Of a stretch of 64,000 bases of DNA, positions 45,389-53,213 are shown piece after piece; position 1 is the stretch's first letter, and each line of letters begins with the position of its first letter. Origin of the DNA: Natronobiforma cellulositropha (GTDB lineage Archaea; Halobacteriota; Halobacteria; Halobacteriales; Natrialbaceae). The notes beneath the pieces were generated by a model. The model was not told where the DNA came from, made no database searches, and saw nothing but the letters and a program-made list of their open reading frames with translations. The stretch is from positions 1-64,000 of the forward strand of contig NZ_JANZXN010000032.1 of NCBI RefSeq assembly GCF_025629245.1, written 5' to 3'. Position numbers and translations under genes: made by a program.

Positions 45389-45395
45389 AAATAAA
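45389..45395 (-). promoter_or_regulatory. TATA box of the 38-aa zinc-ribbon gene
   Basis: TTTATTT on the minus strand is centred 28 nt before the ATG at 45364. Confidence 0.55.
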
Positions 45396-45450
45396 CGTTC
45401 GCTCGAGCGTCCACCGATGGAGTTACCGGCCCGCCCACCCAACGGCCGGT

Positions 45451-45933
45451 ATGGACGAGCACACCCGCGATCCGACCGTCGGCCCGCCCGCGGGGAACCC
45501 GACCGGGTGGCTCGAGGACGAGCAGGTGTGGGAACACGGGACGCTCCGACGGGCGACCATCCACGGCGTCCGCCTCTACAACGCGGGGGCCTACCACGAG
45601 TCACACGACTGTTTCGAAGACGAGTGGTACAACTACGGCCGCGGGAGCGCCGAGAGTGCCTTCCTCCACGGGATGGTCCAGGTCGCCGCCGGGGCGTACA
45701 AACGCGTCGACTTCGAGAACGACGCGGGGATGCGCTCGCTGTTCGAGACCGCGCTGCAGTACTTCCACGGCGTCCCCCGCGACTACTACGGGGTCGACCT
45801 CCTCGGGGTGCGGACGACGCTCACCAACGCGCTGGCCGACCCGTCGGCGCTCGACGGCTGGCAGATCACCCTCGACGGCGAGCGGCCGGTCGCGGGGCCG
45901 GCCGACTTCGAGTACGCCGAGGCGCTCGAGTAG
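45451..45933 (+). CDS. DUF309 domain protein
   Basis: The 160-aa protein has the DUF309 helical motif: [18 protein letters not shown] (EsHdxfExxW) and [14 protein letters not shown] near residue 75. The motif may form a small active or binding site, but no reaction is known. It stands alone on the plus strand. Confidence 0.9.
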   Translation: MDEHTRDPTVGPPAGNPTGWLEDEQVWEHGTLRRATIHGVRLYNAGAYHESHDCFEDEWYNYGRGSAESAFLHGMVQVAAGAYKRVDFENDAGMRSLFETALQYFHGVPRDYYGVDLLGVRTTLTNALADPSALDGWQITLDGERPVAGPADFEYAEALE

Positions 45934-46035
45934 CGCGCGCTCGAGCACCGCACTCGCACCACCCTGCCGGTTGTGTGCACGCCACACCCCGGCGGACCGA
46001 ATTACATTTCAGGGAGACGCACCTATGGGTCCTCG

Positions 46036-46830
46036 ATGAGAGTTGCACAGCTGGGAACGGGGACGCCAGAGGTCGCGGTCGTCGCCGGTATCCACGGCGA
46101 CGAACCGTGTGGCGTCCGGGCCATCGAACGGCTGCTCGCGGACCGCCCGCGGGTGACGCGACCAGTGAAACTCGTCGTGGTGAACGAGGAGGCGCTCGAG
46201 CGCCAGGTTCGCTTCGTCGACGAGGACCTGAACCGGGCGTTTCCGGGCGACCCGGACGCAGAGACGCACGAAGGGCGACTCGCCGCCGATCTGGTGGCCG
46301 AACTCGAGGGCTGTCTGACGTTCTCGATGCACTCGACGCAGAGTCACAGCGAGCCGTTCGCGATCGTCCACGGCATCGACGATCTCGCTCGAGAGATCTG
46401 TCCACAGCTGCCGGTCGCGGCGCTCGTCGAGACGGGCAACTTCTCGCGTGGGCGGCTGTTCTCCTCGGTCGAGACGATCGAAGTCGAGTGTGGACTCCAG
46501 GGCTCTGAGACGGCGGCGGAGAACGCCGACCGGCTCACGCGGGCGTTTCTGACGGCTGTCGGGGCGCTCCCCGGCGACACCGTCTCGCGCGAACTCCCGG
46601 TCTACCAGCTGATCGAGCGGATTCCGAAGACCGACGCCGACACCTACGAGGTGTTCGTCGAGAACTTCAGACGCGTCGACGCGGGTGCGCCGTTCGCGGC
46701 CGCTGACGGCGACACGCAGGTGGCCGCGGAGCCGTTTTACCCCGTGCTGATGTCGTCGTACGGCTACCGGAACGTCTTCGGCTACGCGGCGAAGAAACTC
46801 GACGTGATCGCGAAGCCGACGCGCGTGTAA
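46036..46830 (+). CDS. Succinylglutamate desuccinylase/aspartoacylase family deacylase
   Basis: The 264-aa protein is a zinc-dependent M14-like deacylase: AGIHGDEPCG (zinc His and Glu), DLNRAFPGDP, and the third ligand in FSMHSTQSH. It would release an acyl group from an amino acid or similar compound. The substrate is unknown, and no amino-acid pathway gene is adjacent. I chose ATG 46036 (MRVAQLGTGTPEV). Confidence 0.88.
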   Translation: MRVAQLGTGTPEVAVVAGIHGDEPCGVRAIERLLADRPRVTRPVKLVVVNEEALERQVRFVDEDLNRAFPGDPDAETHEGRLAADLVAELEGCLTFSMHSTQSHSEPFAIVHGIDDLAREICPQLPVAALVETGNFSRGRLFSSVETIEVECGLQGSETAAENADRLTRAFLTAVGALPGDTVSRELPVYQLIERIPKTDADTYEVFVENFRRVDAGAPFAAADGDTQVAAEPFYPVLMSSYGYRNVFGYAAKKLDVIAKPTRV

Positions 46831-46889
46831 ACGCTGGCGTCCGCGATAGCCACAATTTTCCCCTCAGTGGGGGGATTCATACCCGTTCG

Positions 46890-46904
46890 CTCCCTCTCGG
46901 GGAG
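46890..46904. promoter_or_regulatory. Inverted repeat before the YeeE-like operon
   Basis: CTCCC-TCTCG-GGGAG directly precedes the ATG at 46907. It may be an operator or an mRNA hairpin. Function is not shown. Confidence 0.35.
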
Positions 46905-46906
46905 TA

Positions 46907-47398
46907 ATGATTCCACCAGAACTGGTCTTCGGGATCCTCGCGGAGCCGTTTCCCGAAGGCATCACCCACTACGCGGTCGGCGGGGTGCTCGTCGGTCTCG
47001 GCGTCGCCGTCATCTACCTCGGCACCGGCCACATCGCGGGCGCGAGCACCTTCCTCGAGTCGACACTCTCCTACGGCTCGAATCTCTCTCGCTTCCAGCA
47101 GTATCGTCCCTCGCGTGACTGGCGCGTCGTCTTCACGCTCGGTATCGTCGCCGGGGCGGGGGTCTACGCCCTGCTGTATCAGGACGCCCTCTGGGTGACG
47201 GAGGTCCAGGCCTGGCGGCTGTTCCTCGGTGGCATCCTCATCGGTATCGGGACGCGTCTCGGAAAGGGCTGTACCTCCGGCCACGGCGTCTGTGGCGTCG
47301 GCTCGGTCTCGTCGACCTCGTTCGTCGGCGTCGCGACCTTCCTCCTGATCGCCATCGGGACCGCCCAGCTCGTGCTCGCCCTGGAGGTGGTTCCATGA
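46907..47398 (+). CDS. YeeE/YedE transporter, first half
   Basis: The 163-aa membrane protein has about four helices and the sulfur-transporter motif GKGCTSGHGVCG, whose cysteine helps pass thiosulfate in TsuA. It overlaps the next gene by 4 nt (ATGA). Together the two encode what is a single chain in larger YeeE proteins. Confidence 0.9.
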   Translation: MIPPELVFGILAEPFPEGITHYAVGGVLVGLGVAVIYLGTGHIAGASTFLESTLSYGSNLSRFQQYRPSRDWRVVFTLGIVAGAGVYALLYQDALWVTEVQAWRLFLGGILIGIGTRLGKGCTSGHGVCGVGSVSSTSFVGVATFLLIAIGTAQLVLALEVVP

Positions 47399-47859
47399 GC
47401 GAGAGCGAGAACCATCCGCTGTTCATGCCGCTGATCTTCCTCGGCGGGCTGGTCTTCGGTTTCGGTCTCGCGTTCAGTAACATGGCCCAGCCGGAGGTTG
47501 TCCTCTCGTTCCTCCAGCTGACCGACTTCGGTCTCCTGTTCGTCATGTTCGGCGCGGCCATCGTCACCGGCATCACCTTCTTCGGGGCGACGCACTTTCT
47601 CGACCGTGCGCCGCTCACCGCGAAGGCCTACGAGCGCCGCCTGAAGTCGCTCGACCGGAACGTCGTCGTCGGCGGCGGCATCTTCGGTGTCGGCTGGGGT
47701 CTCTCCGGCATCTGTCCCGGTGCAGCCTACGCCAGCCTCGGAATCGGAAACTACGCCATCCTCTGGGGTATCGCCGGCATGTTCATCGGCGCGTACGTCC
47801 AGGGCTTCTGGCGTTCGACCCGGCTCGAGAGCGCGTCCGGAACGACGGCCGCGGACTGA
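47395..47859 (+). CDS. YeeE/YedE transporter, second half (DUF6691-like)
   Basis: The 154-aa membrane protein has about four helices, with GLAFSNMAQPEVVLSFLQL and the second cysteine motif WGLSGICPGAAYAS. It pairs with the preceding gene to form a probable sulfur-compound (thiosulfate or polysulfide) importer. A rhodanese or sulfur dioxygenase gene, common partners, is not adjacent. Confidence 0.9.
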   Translation: MSESENHPLFMPLIFLGGLVFGFGLAFSNMAQPEVVLSFLQLTDFGLLFVMFGAAIVTGITFFGATHFLDRAPLTAKAYERRLKSLDRNVVVGGGIFGVGWGLSGICPGAAYASLGIGNYAILWGIAGMFIGAYVQGFWRSTRLESASGTTAAD

Positions 47860-47917
47860 TCGACGACTGAACCGGTGGGACCCAACGATTATGCCCCTCT
47901 CGGCCGATGAAGCGCGT

Positions 47918-48115
47918 ATGCCACGACTCGAGCCACCCTGTCTGCGATCGAAACACGCCTCCCGCGGTGCGGCGAAGGGCGCGAAAACCGGGGGCACAAT
48001 CGGCGGTCTCGGCGGGCCGGTGACCGGTGCCGTCGGCGCTGGCGTCGGCGCGGCGACGGGCTACCTCGCGGGGACCGCACGCGACCGACTCGGCTCGCTC
48101 GTCAGACCGTTCTGA
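47918..48115 (+). CDS. Small glycine-zipper protein (65 aa)
   Basis: The protein starts MPRLEPPCLRSKHASRG. A Gly/Ala-rich stretch follows (TGGTIGGLGGPVTGAVGAG and GAATG), which looks like a glycine-zipper membrane helix pair, and it ends RDRLGSLVRPF. A TATA-like element near 47887-47893 is 28 nt upstream of ATG 47918. An ATG at 47891 would add nine residues. It is near tyrS, but nothing else ties it to that gene. Confidence 0.55.
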   Translation: MPRLEPPCLRSKHASRGAAKGAKTGGTIGGLGGPVTGAVGAGVGAATGYLAGTARDRLGSLVRPF

Positions 48116-48163
48116 CGCGGGCGGAAACAAACGCATAAATCCCTCCTCGCGCTTCCTCCGGGT

Positions 48164-49186
48164 ATGACTAGCCAGTCCGACGCGTCGGACGACCGCGGCC
48201 CGTACGAGACTCACGACCTGCTCACGCGAAACGTCGAGGAGGTCGTCACCGACCAGGAGGTGCTCGAACTGGCCGCCGATCCGGACGGCAAGCGCGCCTA
48301 CGTGGGCTACGAACCCTCGGGCGTCCTCCACATCGGCCACCTGCTGACGGCGAACAAGCTCATCGACCTCCAGGAGGCGGGCATGGAGGTCGTCATCCTG
48401 CTGGCTGACGTCCACGCCTACCTCAACGGGAAGGGCACCTTCGAGGAGATTCGCGACACCGCTGGACAGATGCGCGCACAGTTTCTCGCCTACGGTCTCG
48501 ACGAGGCCTCGACCGAGTTCGTCTACGGCTCCGACTACCAGCTCGACGAGGAGTACGTCCTGGATCTCCACCAGCTCGAGCTCTCGACGACGCTCAACCG
48601 CGCCCAGCGCGCGATGGCCGAGTTACAGTCCGGCGAGTCCGCCCGCGTCAGCCACGTCGTCTACCCGCTGATGCAGGCGCTCGACATCGAGTACCTCGAC
48701 GTCGACCTCGCCGTCGGCGGCATGGACCAGCGCAAGGTCCACATGCTCGCCCGCGAGGAACTCTCGGAACTGGGCTACGACGTTCGCCCGTGTCTGCACA
48801 CCCCCATCGTCGCCGACCTCACGACCGGCGAGGGGAAGATGTCCTCGAGTGCAGGCGTCACCATCTCGATGGAAGACTCGACCGAGGACCTCGAAGAGAA
48901 GGTCAACTCGGCCTTCTGTCCGCCGACGCGCGACCCCGAGGGCGACCTCGAGAACCCCGTCCTCGAACTGTTCGAGTACCACATCTTCGCGCGCTTCGAC
49001 GACGTGACCGTCGAGCGCCCGCCGAAGTACGGCGGCGACCTCACCTACCACGAGTACGAGGCGCTGGCGACCGACCTCGAGTCCGGCGACCTCCACCCCG
49101 CCGACGCGAAGGCGACGCTCGCGCGCTACCTCGACGAGTTGATCGCCCCCGGCCGCGAGAAACTCCGCGAGATCCGCGGCGAGTAG
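48164..49186 (+). CDS. tyrS: Tyrosyl-tRNA synthetase
   Basis: The 340-aa protein is an archaeal class I TyrRS, with HIGH in GVLHIGHLLTANK and KMSSSAGVTI, and tyrosine-site residues in YVGYEPSG and MDQRKVHMLARE. It is shorter than bacterial TyrRS because it lacks the S4-like tail, as usual in archaea. Confidence 0.97.
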   Translation: MTSQSDASDDRGPYETHDLLTRNVEEVVTDQEVLELAADPDGKRAYVGYEPSGVLHIGHLLTANKLIDLQEAGMEVVILLADVHAYLNGKGTFEEIRDTAGQMRAQFLAYGLDEASTEFVYGSDYQLDEEYVLDLHQLELSTTLNRAQRAMAELQSGESARVSHVVYPLMQALDIEYLDVDLAVGGMDQRKVHMLAREELSELGYDVRPCLHTPIVADLTTGEGKMSSSAGVTISMEDSTEDLEEKVNSAFCPPTRDPEGDLENPVLELFEYHIFARFDDVTVERPPKYGGDLTYHEYEALATDLESGDLHPADAKATLARYLDELIAPGREKLREIRGE

Positions 49187-49261
49187 CCCGACACCTGTTC
49201 TGTAGGCGCTCGAGTCCACCCCGAGTCGACCGTTTGAAGAGCGCTCCCGCGAACTACCGGT

Positions 49262-50209
49262 ATGAACGAGACGCGACGGGCGATTCTCGACGCGCTCGCG
49301 GACGGACCGGTCGCCGGTCCCGCACTCGCCTCGCGCTTCGAGATGTCACGCGCGGCCATCTGGAAACACGTCGAAGCGCTGCGTGAAGCGGGCTTCGAGA
49401 TCGAGAGCGGACCGGACGGCTACGCGCTCGCCTCGATTCCCGCCTACAACGGTCCCGCCATCGAGTACGGACTCGAGGCTCCGTTCTCGGTCGAGTTCCA
49501 CGAGACGCTCGCGAGTACGAACGACCGGGCGCGCGAACTCGCCGCGGCGGACGCGGCCGATACGGTCGTCGTCGCCGAGGAGATGACCGGCGGGCGGGGC
49601 CGACTCGAGCGGGCCTGGAGCGCACCTGCCGGTGGCTGCTGGTTCAGCGTCGTCTGTCAGCCGGACGTTCCACCCGCCAGCGCACCGCTGTTCACCCTCG
49701 CGGCGGCGGTCGCGACGGCGCGGGCGGCACGCGAGACGGGCGTCGACGCCCGGATCAAGTGGCCGAACGACGTGGTCGTCCCGTCCGACGAGACCGCCAC
49801 CGGATACCGAAAGCTCGCGGGCATCCTGACCGAGATGGAAGGTGAGACCGACCGTATCGCCTGGCTCGTCGTCGGCATCGGTGTCAACGCGAACCTCGAC
49901 GCTGCGGCCCTGCCCGGGGGGGCCACGAGTATCCGCGACGAGGCGGGCGACGTCGACCGGCGGGTGTTCCTCCAGCGCCTCCTCGAGGAGTTCGACGCCT
50001 GCCGAAACGACCTCGAGCGAACGCTCGAGGAGTGGCGCGCGCTCGCGCTCACGCTCGGCCAGCGCGTTCGCGTCGAGCGAGCGGGCGACGAGGTGGTCGG
50101 GGTGGCGCTCGAAGTCACCGACTCTGGCGGGTTAGTCGTCGAACTCGAGGGAAGCGGCGAGCGGGTGACGGTCACCGCTGGCGACTGTACACACCTCCGG
50201 CCGGTGTGA
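49262..50209 (+). CDS. birA: Biotin-protein ligase BirA, with HTH domain
   Basis: The 315-aa protein has an N-terminal winged helix (RFEMSRAAIWKHVEALREAG), a biotin ligase core with GGRGRLERAWSAPAGG (ATP/biotin loop) and IKWPNDVVV, and a C-terminal SH3-like domain. It adds biotin to a carboxylase, and the HTH domain suggests that it also represses biotin genes. Confidence 0.95.
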   Translation: MNETRRAILDALADGPVAGPALASRFEMSRAAIWKHVEALREAGFEIESGPDGYALASIPAYNGPAIEYGLEAPFSVEFHETLASTNDRARELAAADAADTVVVAEEMTGGRGRLERAWSAPAGGCWFSVVCQPDVPPASAPLFTLAAAVATARAARETGVDARIKWPNDVVVPSDETATGYRKLAGILTEMEGETDRIAWLVVGIGVNANLDAAALPGGATSIRDEAGDVDRRVFLQRLLEEFDACRNDLERTLEEWRALALTLGQRVRVERAGDEVVGVALEVTDSGGLVVELEGSGERVTVTAGDCTHLRPV

Positions 50210-50238
50210 GTAGCGGTCCGGTGGCTCGAGAGGGAGGG

Positions 50239-50718
50239 TTACTCGACGGCGACCTGGGCGTCGGCGCTCGCGTCCTCGAGTCGCTCGCCTCGCTCGACGC
50301 GGACGGTCAACACCGGTACTGGCGAGGAGCGGACGACGCGTTCGGCGACGCTGCCGAGTAAGAGGCGGTCGATGCCGCCGCGGCCGTGCGTTCCCATGAC
50401 GATCAGGTCGCAGTCCTCTGCGCCCGCTTCCTCGACGATAACGCGACTGGGCGACCCCTCGAGGACGACCGTCTCGACGTGGACGTCCTCGGGTGCCAGC
50501 TCCTCGACCCGCTCGACGGCCGCCTGCCCCTCCTGGCGGAGCGCGTCGCTGATGCCGTCCCAGGCGGTCTCCATCGGGAGACCGCCGTAGCTCGCTGCGT
50601 TCACGACGTAGAGCGCCCTGATCGTCGCATCGTGAACCCGTGCGAGGTCGATCGCGTACTCGAGCGCCTGCTCGCCCTCCACCGAGCCATCGGTCGGGAC
50701 GAGGATACAGTCGTGCAT
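50239..50718 (-). CDS. Universal stress protein (UspA family)
   Basis: The 159-aa protein starts at ATG 50718 (MHDCILVPTDGS), the usual Usp beginning; ATG 50736 is an alternative. The ATP-binding motif GTHGRGGIDRLLLGSVAERV is present. The gene has a perfect palindrome GATAACGTTATC 34 nt upstream, which may be a regulator site. Confidence 0.9.
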   Translation of the reverse strand: MHDCILVPTDGSVEGEQALEYAIDLARVHDATIRALYVVNAASYGGLPMETAWDGISDALRQEGQAAVERVEELAPEDVHVETVVLEGSPSRVIVEEAGAEDCDLIVMGTHGRGGIDRLLLGSVAERVVRSSPVPVLTVRVERGERLEDASADAQVAVE

Positions 50719-50751
50719 CGTGTGATCGTATGACATACGAACGCGTGAGTT

Positions 50752-50763
50752 GATAACGTTATC
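50752..50763. promoter_or_regulatory. Perfect 12-bp palindrome GATAACGTTATC before the UspA gene
   Basis: The palindrome lies 34 nt before ATG 50718. It also contains TATA-like bases, so it could serve as both core promoter and regulator site. Confidence 0.5.
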
Positions 50764-50825
50764 GCAGCGAATTTCTCGAGAAAGCAATCTCGAGCGGCCC
50801 GAATGTTTCGATTCGAAACCTCTCG

Positions 50826-51851
50826 TCAGCCCTCGAGGACGACCGTCTTCACGTCCGCCACGCTGGCACGGCGGACGACGGCGCGTACGGGGTCCTGTGC
50901 GCTCGCCAGGTTGTCCGAGTCGCCGTCGAGGACGAACAGGTTCGCCGGACGGCCAGCCTCGAGAATCCCGTCGTCGCGTCCGGCCAGTTGCGCGCCGTTG
51001 GCGGTCGCCATCCGAAGCACCTCGACAGCGGAGAGGTCGCTCAGCTTCGCGACGAACTCCATCTCGCGGAACATCGACGGCGCGTTGAGCATGACGTTGT
51101 CCGTCCCGAGCGCGACGGTCGTCCGCGCCACCAGGTCCTCGAGCGGCGGCAGTCCCACGCCGGTGACGAGGTTCGACCGCGGACAGACGACCACCGGCAC
51201 ACCCTCGTGTTCGATCCGCTCGAGGTGGTGCGCCTCGGGATGGACGACGTGGACGAGAAAGGCGGGCTCGAGGTCGAGCGCGCCGTCGAGGTCGCTCGCA
51301 TCCCCCTCACCCGCGTGAATCGCGAAGGGCGTGTTCGTCTCGCGCGCCGCCTCGCGTTCGCGCCCGAAGTCGGCGTCGTTCGCCCCGCTCGCACCGAAGC
51401 CATCGCCCGCCTCCATCGCCTCGAGCGACCCGCGAGCGTACGCCAGTGCCTCGATCTCGAGACCGTCTGCGGCGTCCCTGAGCAGCTCGACGCCCTCGAC
51501 ATCGCCCTCTCGAAAGTCGAGACAGCGGGCCGTCCCGCCGCGTTGCATGTATCGGATCGAGCGGCGGATCCCCGCACACAGCTCCTCACGCGAGGCCGCC
51601 CGGAGCAGTCGGTGTTTCAGCCCGTCGGGCGGTGCGACCAGTTCCTCGAGTGAGAGCCCCGCGCCCGCCTCTTTTGCGATCGAATCGCCGACGTGCGTGT
51701 GTGCGTTGACGAACGCCGGTACGACGATGTCGCTCGAGTCGACCGCCGCCTCCTCGATCCCCACGATGGTTCCGTCGTCGACGACGAGGTGGCCCTCGGT
51801 CGGTTCGAACGCCTCCCCGGCGAGAATCGTCCCCTCGTATACTGTCTCCAT
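50826..51851 (-). CDS. Amidohydrolase (cytosine/chlorohydrolase type)
   Basis: The 341-aa protein has the metal-dependent hydrolase motifs NAHTHVGDS (HxH), IHAGEG (His), a conserved VVHPEAHH and GTDNVMLN (Asp). It may deaminate a purine-, pyrimidine- or triazine-like compound; the substrate is unknown. I chose ATG 51851. Confidence 0.88.
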   Translation of the reverse strand: METVYEGTILAGEAFEPTEGHLVVDDGTIVGIEEAAVDSSDIVVPAFVNAHTHVGDSIAKEAGAGLSLEELVAPPDGLKHRLLRAASREELCAGIRRSIRYMQRGGTARCLDFREGDVEGVELLRDAADGLEIEALAYARGSLEAMEAGDGFGASGANDADFGREREAARETNTPFAIHAGEGDASDLDGALDLEPAFLVHVVHPEAHHLERIEHEGVPVVVCPRSNLVTGVGLPPLEDLVARTTVALGTDNVMLNAPSMFREMEFVAKLSDLSAVEVLRMATANGAQLAGRDDGILEAGRPANLFVLDGDSDNLASAQDPVRAVVRRASVADVKTVVLEG

Positions 51852-51907
51852 AGTCGATGTGGGCGATTGTGCGCTCGTACCCTTGAAGCGTTCGCCACAC
51901 ACTCGCC

Positions 51908-53140
51908 TCACTCGGTGAACTCGTCGAGCGTCGCGTACAGCCCGTCTCTGACCTCGCTGACGAGCGGGCCGTCGATGTCGAGACCGAGGACGCGACGGGC
52001 CGCGTGGCCGACTGGCTCTCGACACGCCGGGGGCGAGTAGACACCGAGGCGCCACTGGGAGTACTGCGCCGCCCGAAGCGCGTCGACCAGCGGCGACTGC
52101 TGACCCAGCTTCCGGACCTCCCCGTTGACCACCACCCGCGTCGTCGACTCCGCCATCGAGGGCCGGCCTGGGACGTCCACCAACACGTCGTCCGCACCGA
52201 CACCCGCCTCGTCGGCGATCTCACGCTCGAACTCCCGGATCGACTCGTGGTCGGCCTCGATGATCCCCCCCGGCACGTCGTCGATCTCCGCCCACACCGC
52301 CCGCTTGTACAGCCGCCGGTGGTCGAGCCCCTCCGAGAACGTCGCCGCAGCCTCACAGTTTCGTAACGCGACGATCAGGTCGTGGTCGTCCATCCGCTGG
52401 AGGACCTCGGCGTCGACGTCGTTCTCGGGCGACTCGAGTAAGTGCTCGCTCCCGCGGCGCAACATCGACTTCGCGATCCGCGCCGCGCTGTGGCTGTAGA
52501 CGACCGGGTTCATCAGCGCCCGCGCGACCAGCAAACTCTCGGCCGACTGGACGTTCCCCTCACCGACGACGAGTTCGCCGTCGACGAACGTCACCTCCCG
52601 GACCAGCCGTCCGTGGTCGATCGTCCCGTACGGCACCCCCGTGTGGTGGGCATCCCGCACCAGGTAATCCATCCGGTCGACATCGAGCTCGCCCGAGACC
52701 AGCTGGCCGAACCGCCCCTCACCCGCCACCAGCCCCGCCACCCGCTTCGGCTCGAGGTCGTGTGCCTCGAGTACGCGCGCAATCTCCCCGTCGGTCAGCA
52801 GGTGCTCGACATCGTCGTGATAGCGCCCCGTCTCGCGGTAGGTCACGTCCTCGACGTTGTGACTGAACGGGCCGTGACCCACGTCGTGGAGCAACGCCGC
52901 CGCCTGCACCCGCTCTGCCTGTTTGCCGCCGATACCCAGGTGCTCGAGTGCCAGACACGCGAGGTGGTAGACCCCGAGGCTGTGTTCGAACCGCGTGTGG
53001 TTCGCCGACGGGTAGACCATCGACACCGTCCCCAGCTGTGAAATCCTCCGCAAGCGCTGGAGCGCAGGCGTATCGAGGAGGTCTCTCGCCACCCCGTCGA
53101 TCGTGATGTGATCGTGGACGCTGTCTTTGATGATCTTCAT
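51908..53140 (-). CDS. HD-domain phosphohydrolase (dNTPase-like)
   Basis: The 410-aa protein has the HD motifs HTRFEHSLGVYHLA and LLHDVGHGPFSH and the later DVDRMDYLVRDAHHTG, as in SAMHD1-like/YdhJ-type phosphohydrolases. It probably cleaves nucleotides. It lies next to the CRISPR array's trailer end, and could limit dNTPs during infection, but this is only proximity. Confidence 0.9.
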   Translation of the reverse strand: MKIIKDSVHDHITIDGVARDLLDTPALQRLRRISQLGTVSMVYPSANHTRFEHSLGVYHLACLALEHLGIGGKQAERVQAAALLHDVGHGPFSHNVEDVTYRETGRYHDDVEHLLTDGEIARVLEAHDLEPKRVAGLVAGEGRFGQLVSGELDVDRMDYLVRDAHHTGVPYGTIDHGRLVREVTFVDGELVVGEGNVQSAESLLVARALMNPVVYSHSAARIAKSMLRRGSEHLLESPENDVDAEVLQRMDDHDLIVALRNCEAAATFSEGLDHRRLYKRAVWAEIDDVPGGIIEADHESIREFEREIADEAGVGADDVLVDVPGRPSMAESTTRVVVNGEVRKLGQQSPLVDALRAAQYSQWRLGVYSPPACREPVGHAARRVLGLDIDGPLVSEVRDGLYATLDEFTE

Positions 53141-53213
53141 TAGTGTCTCCTCTGTTCGAATCGTACAAAAAACGTCGTCTCGAGTGTGTCACGTTGAGAG
53201 GGGTCGTCTGGGC

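Noticed and set aside
51908-53140. HD phosphohydrolase as a member of the CRISPR system
   Set aside because: It is beside the array's trailer, but is a widely distributed housekeeping family and not part of known I-B operons; only proximity supports a link.
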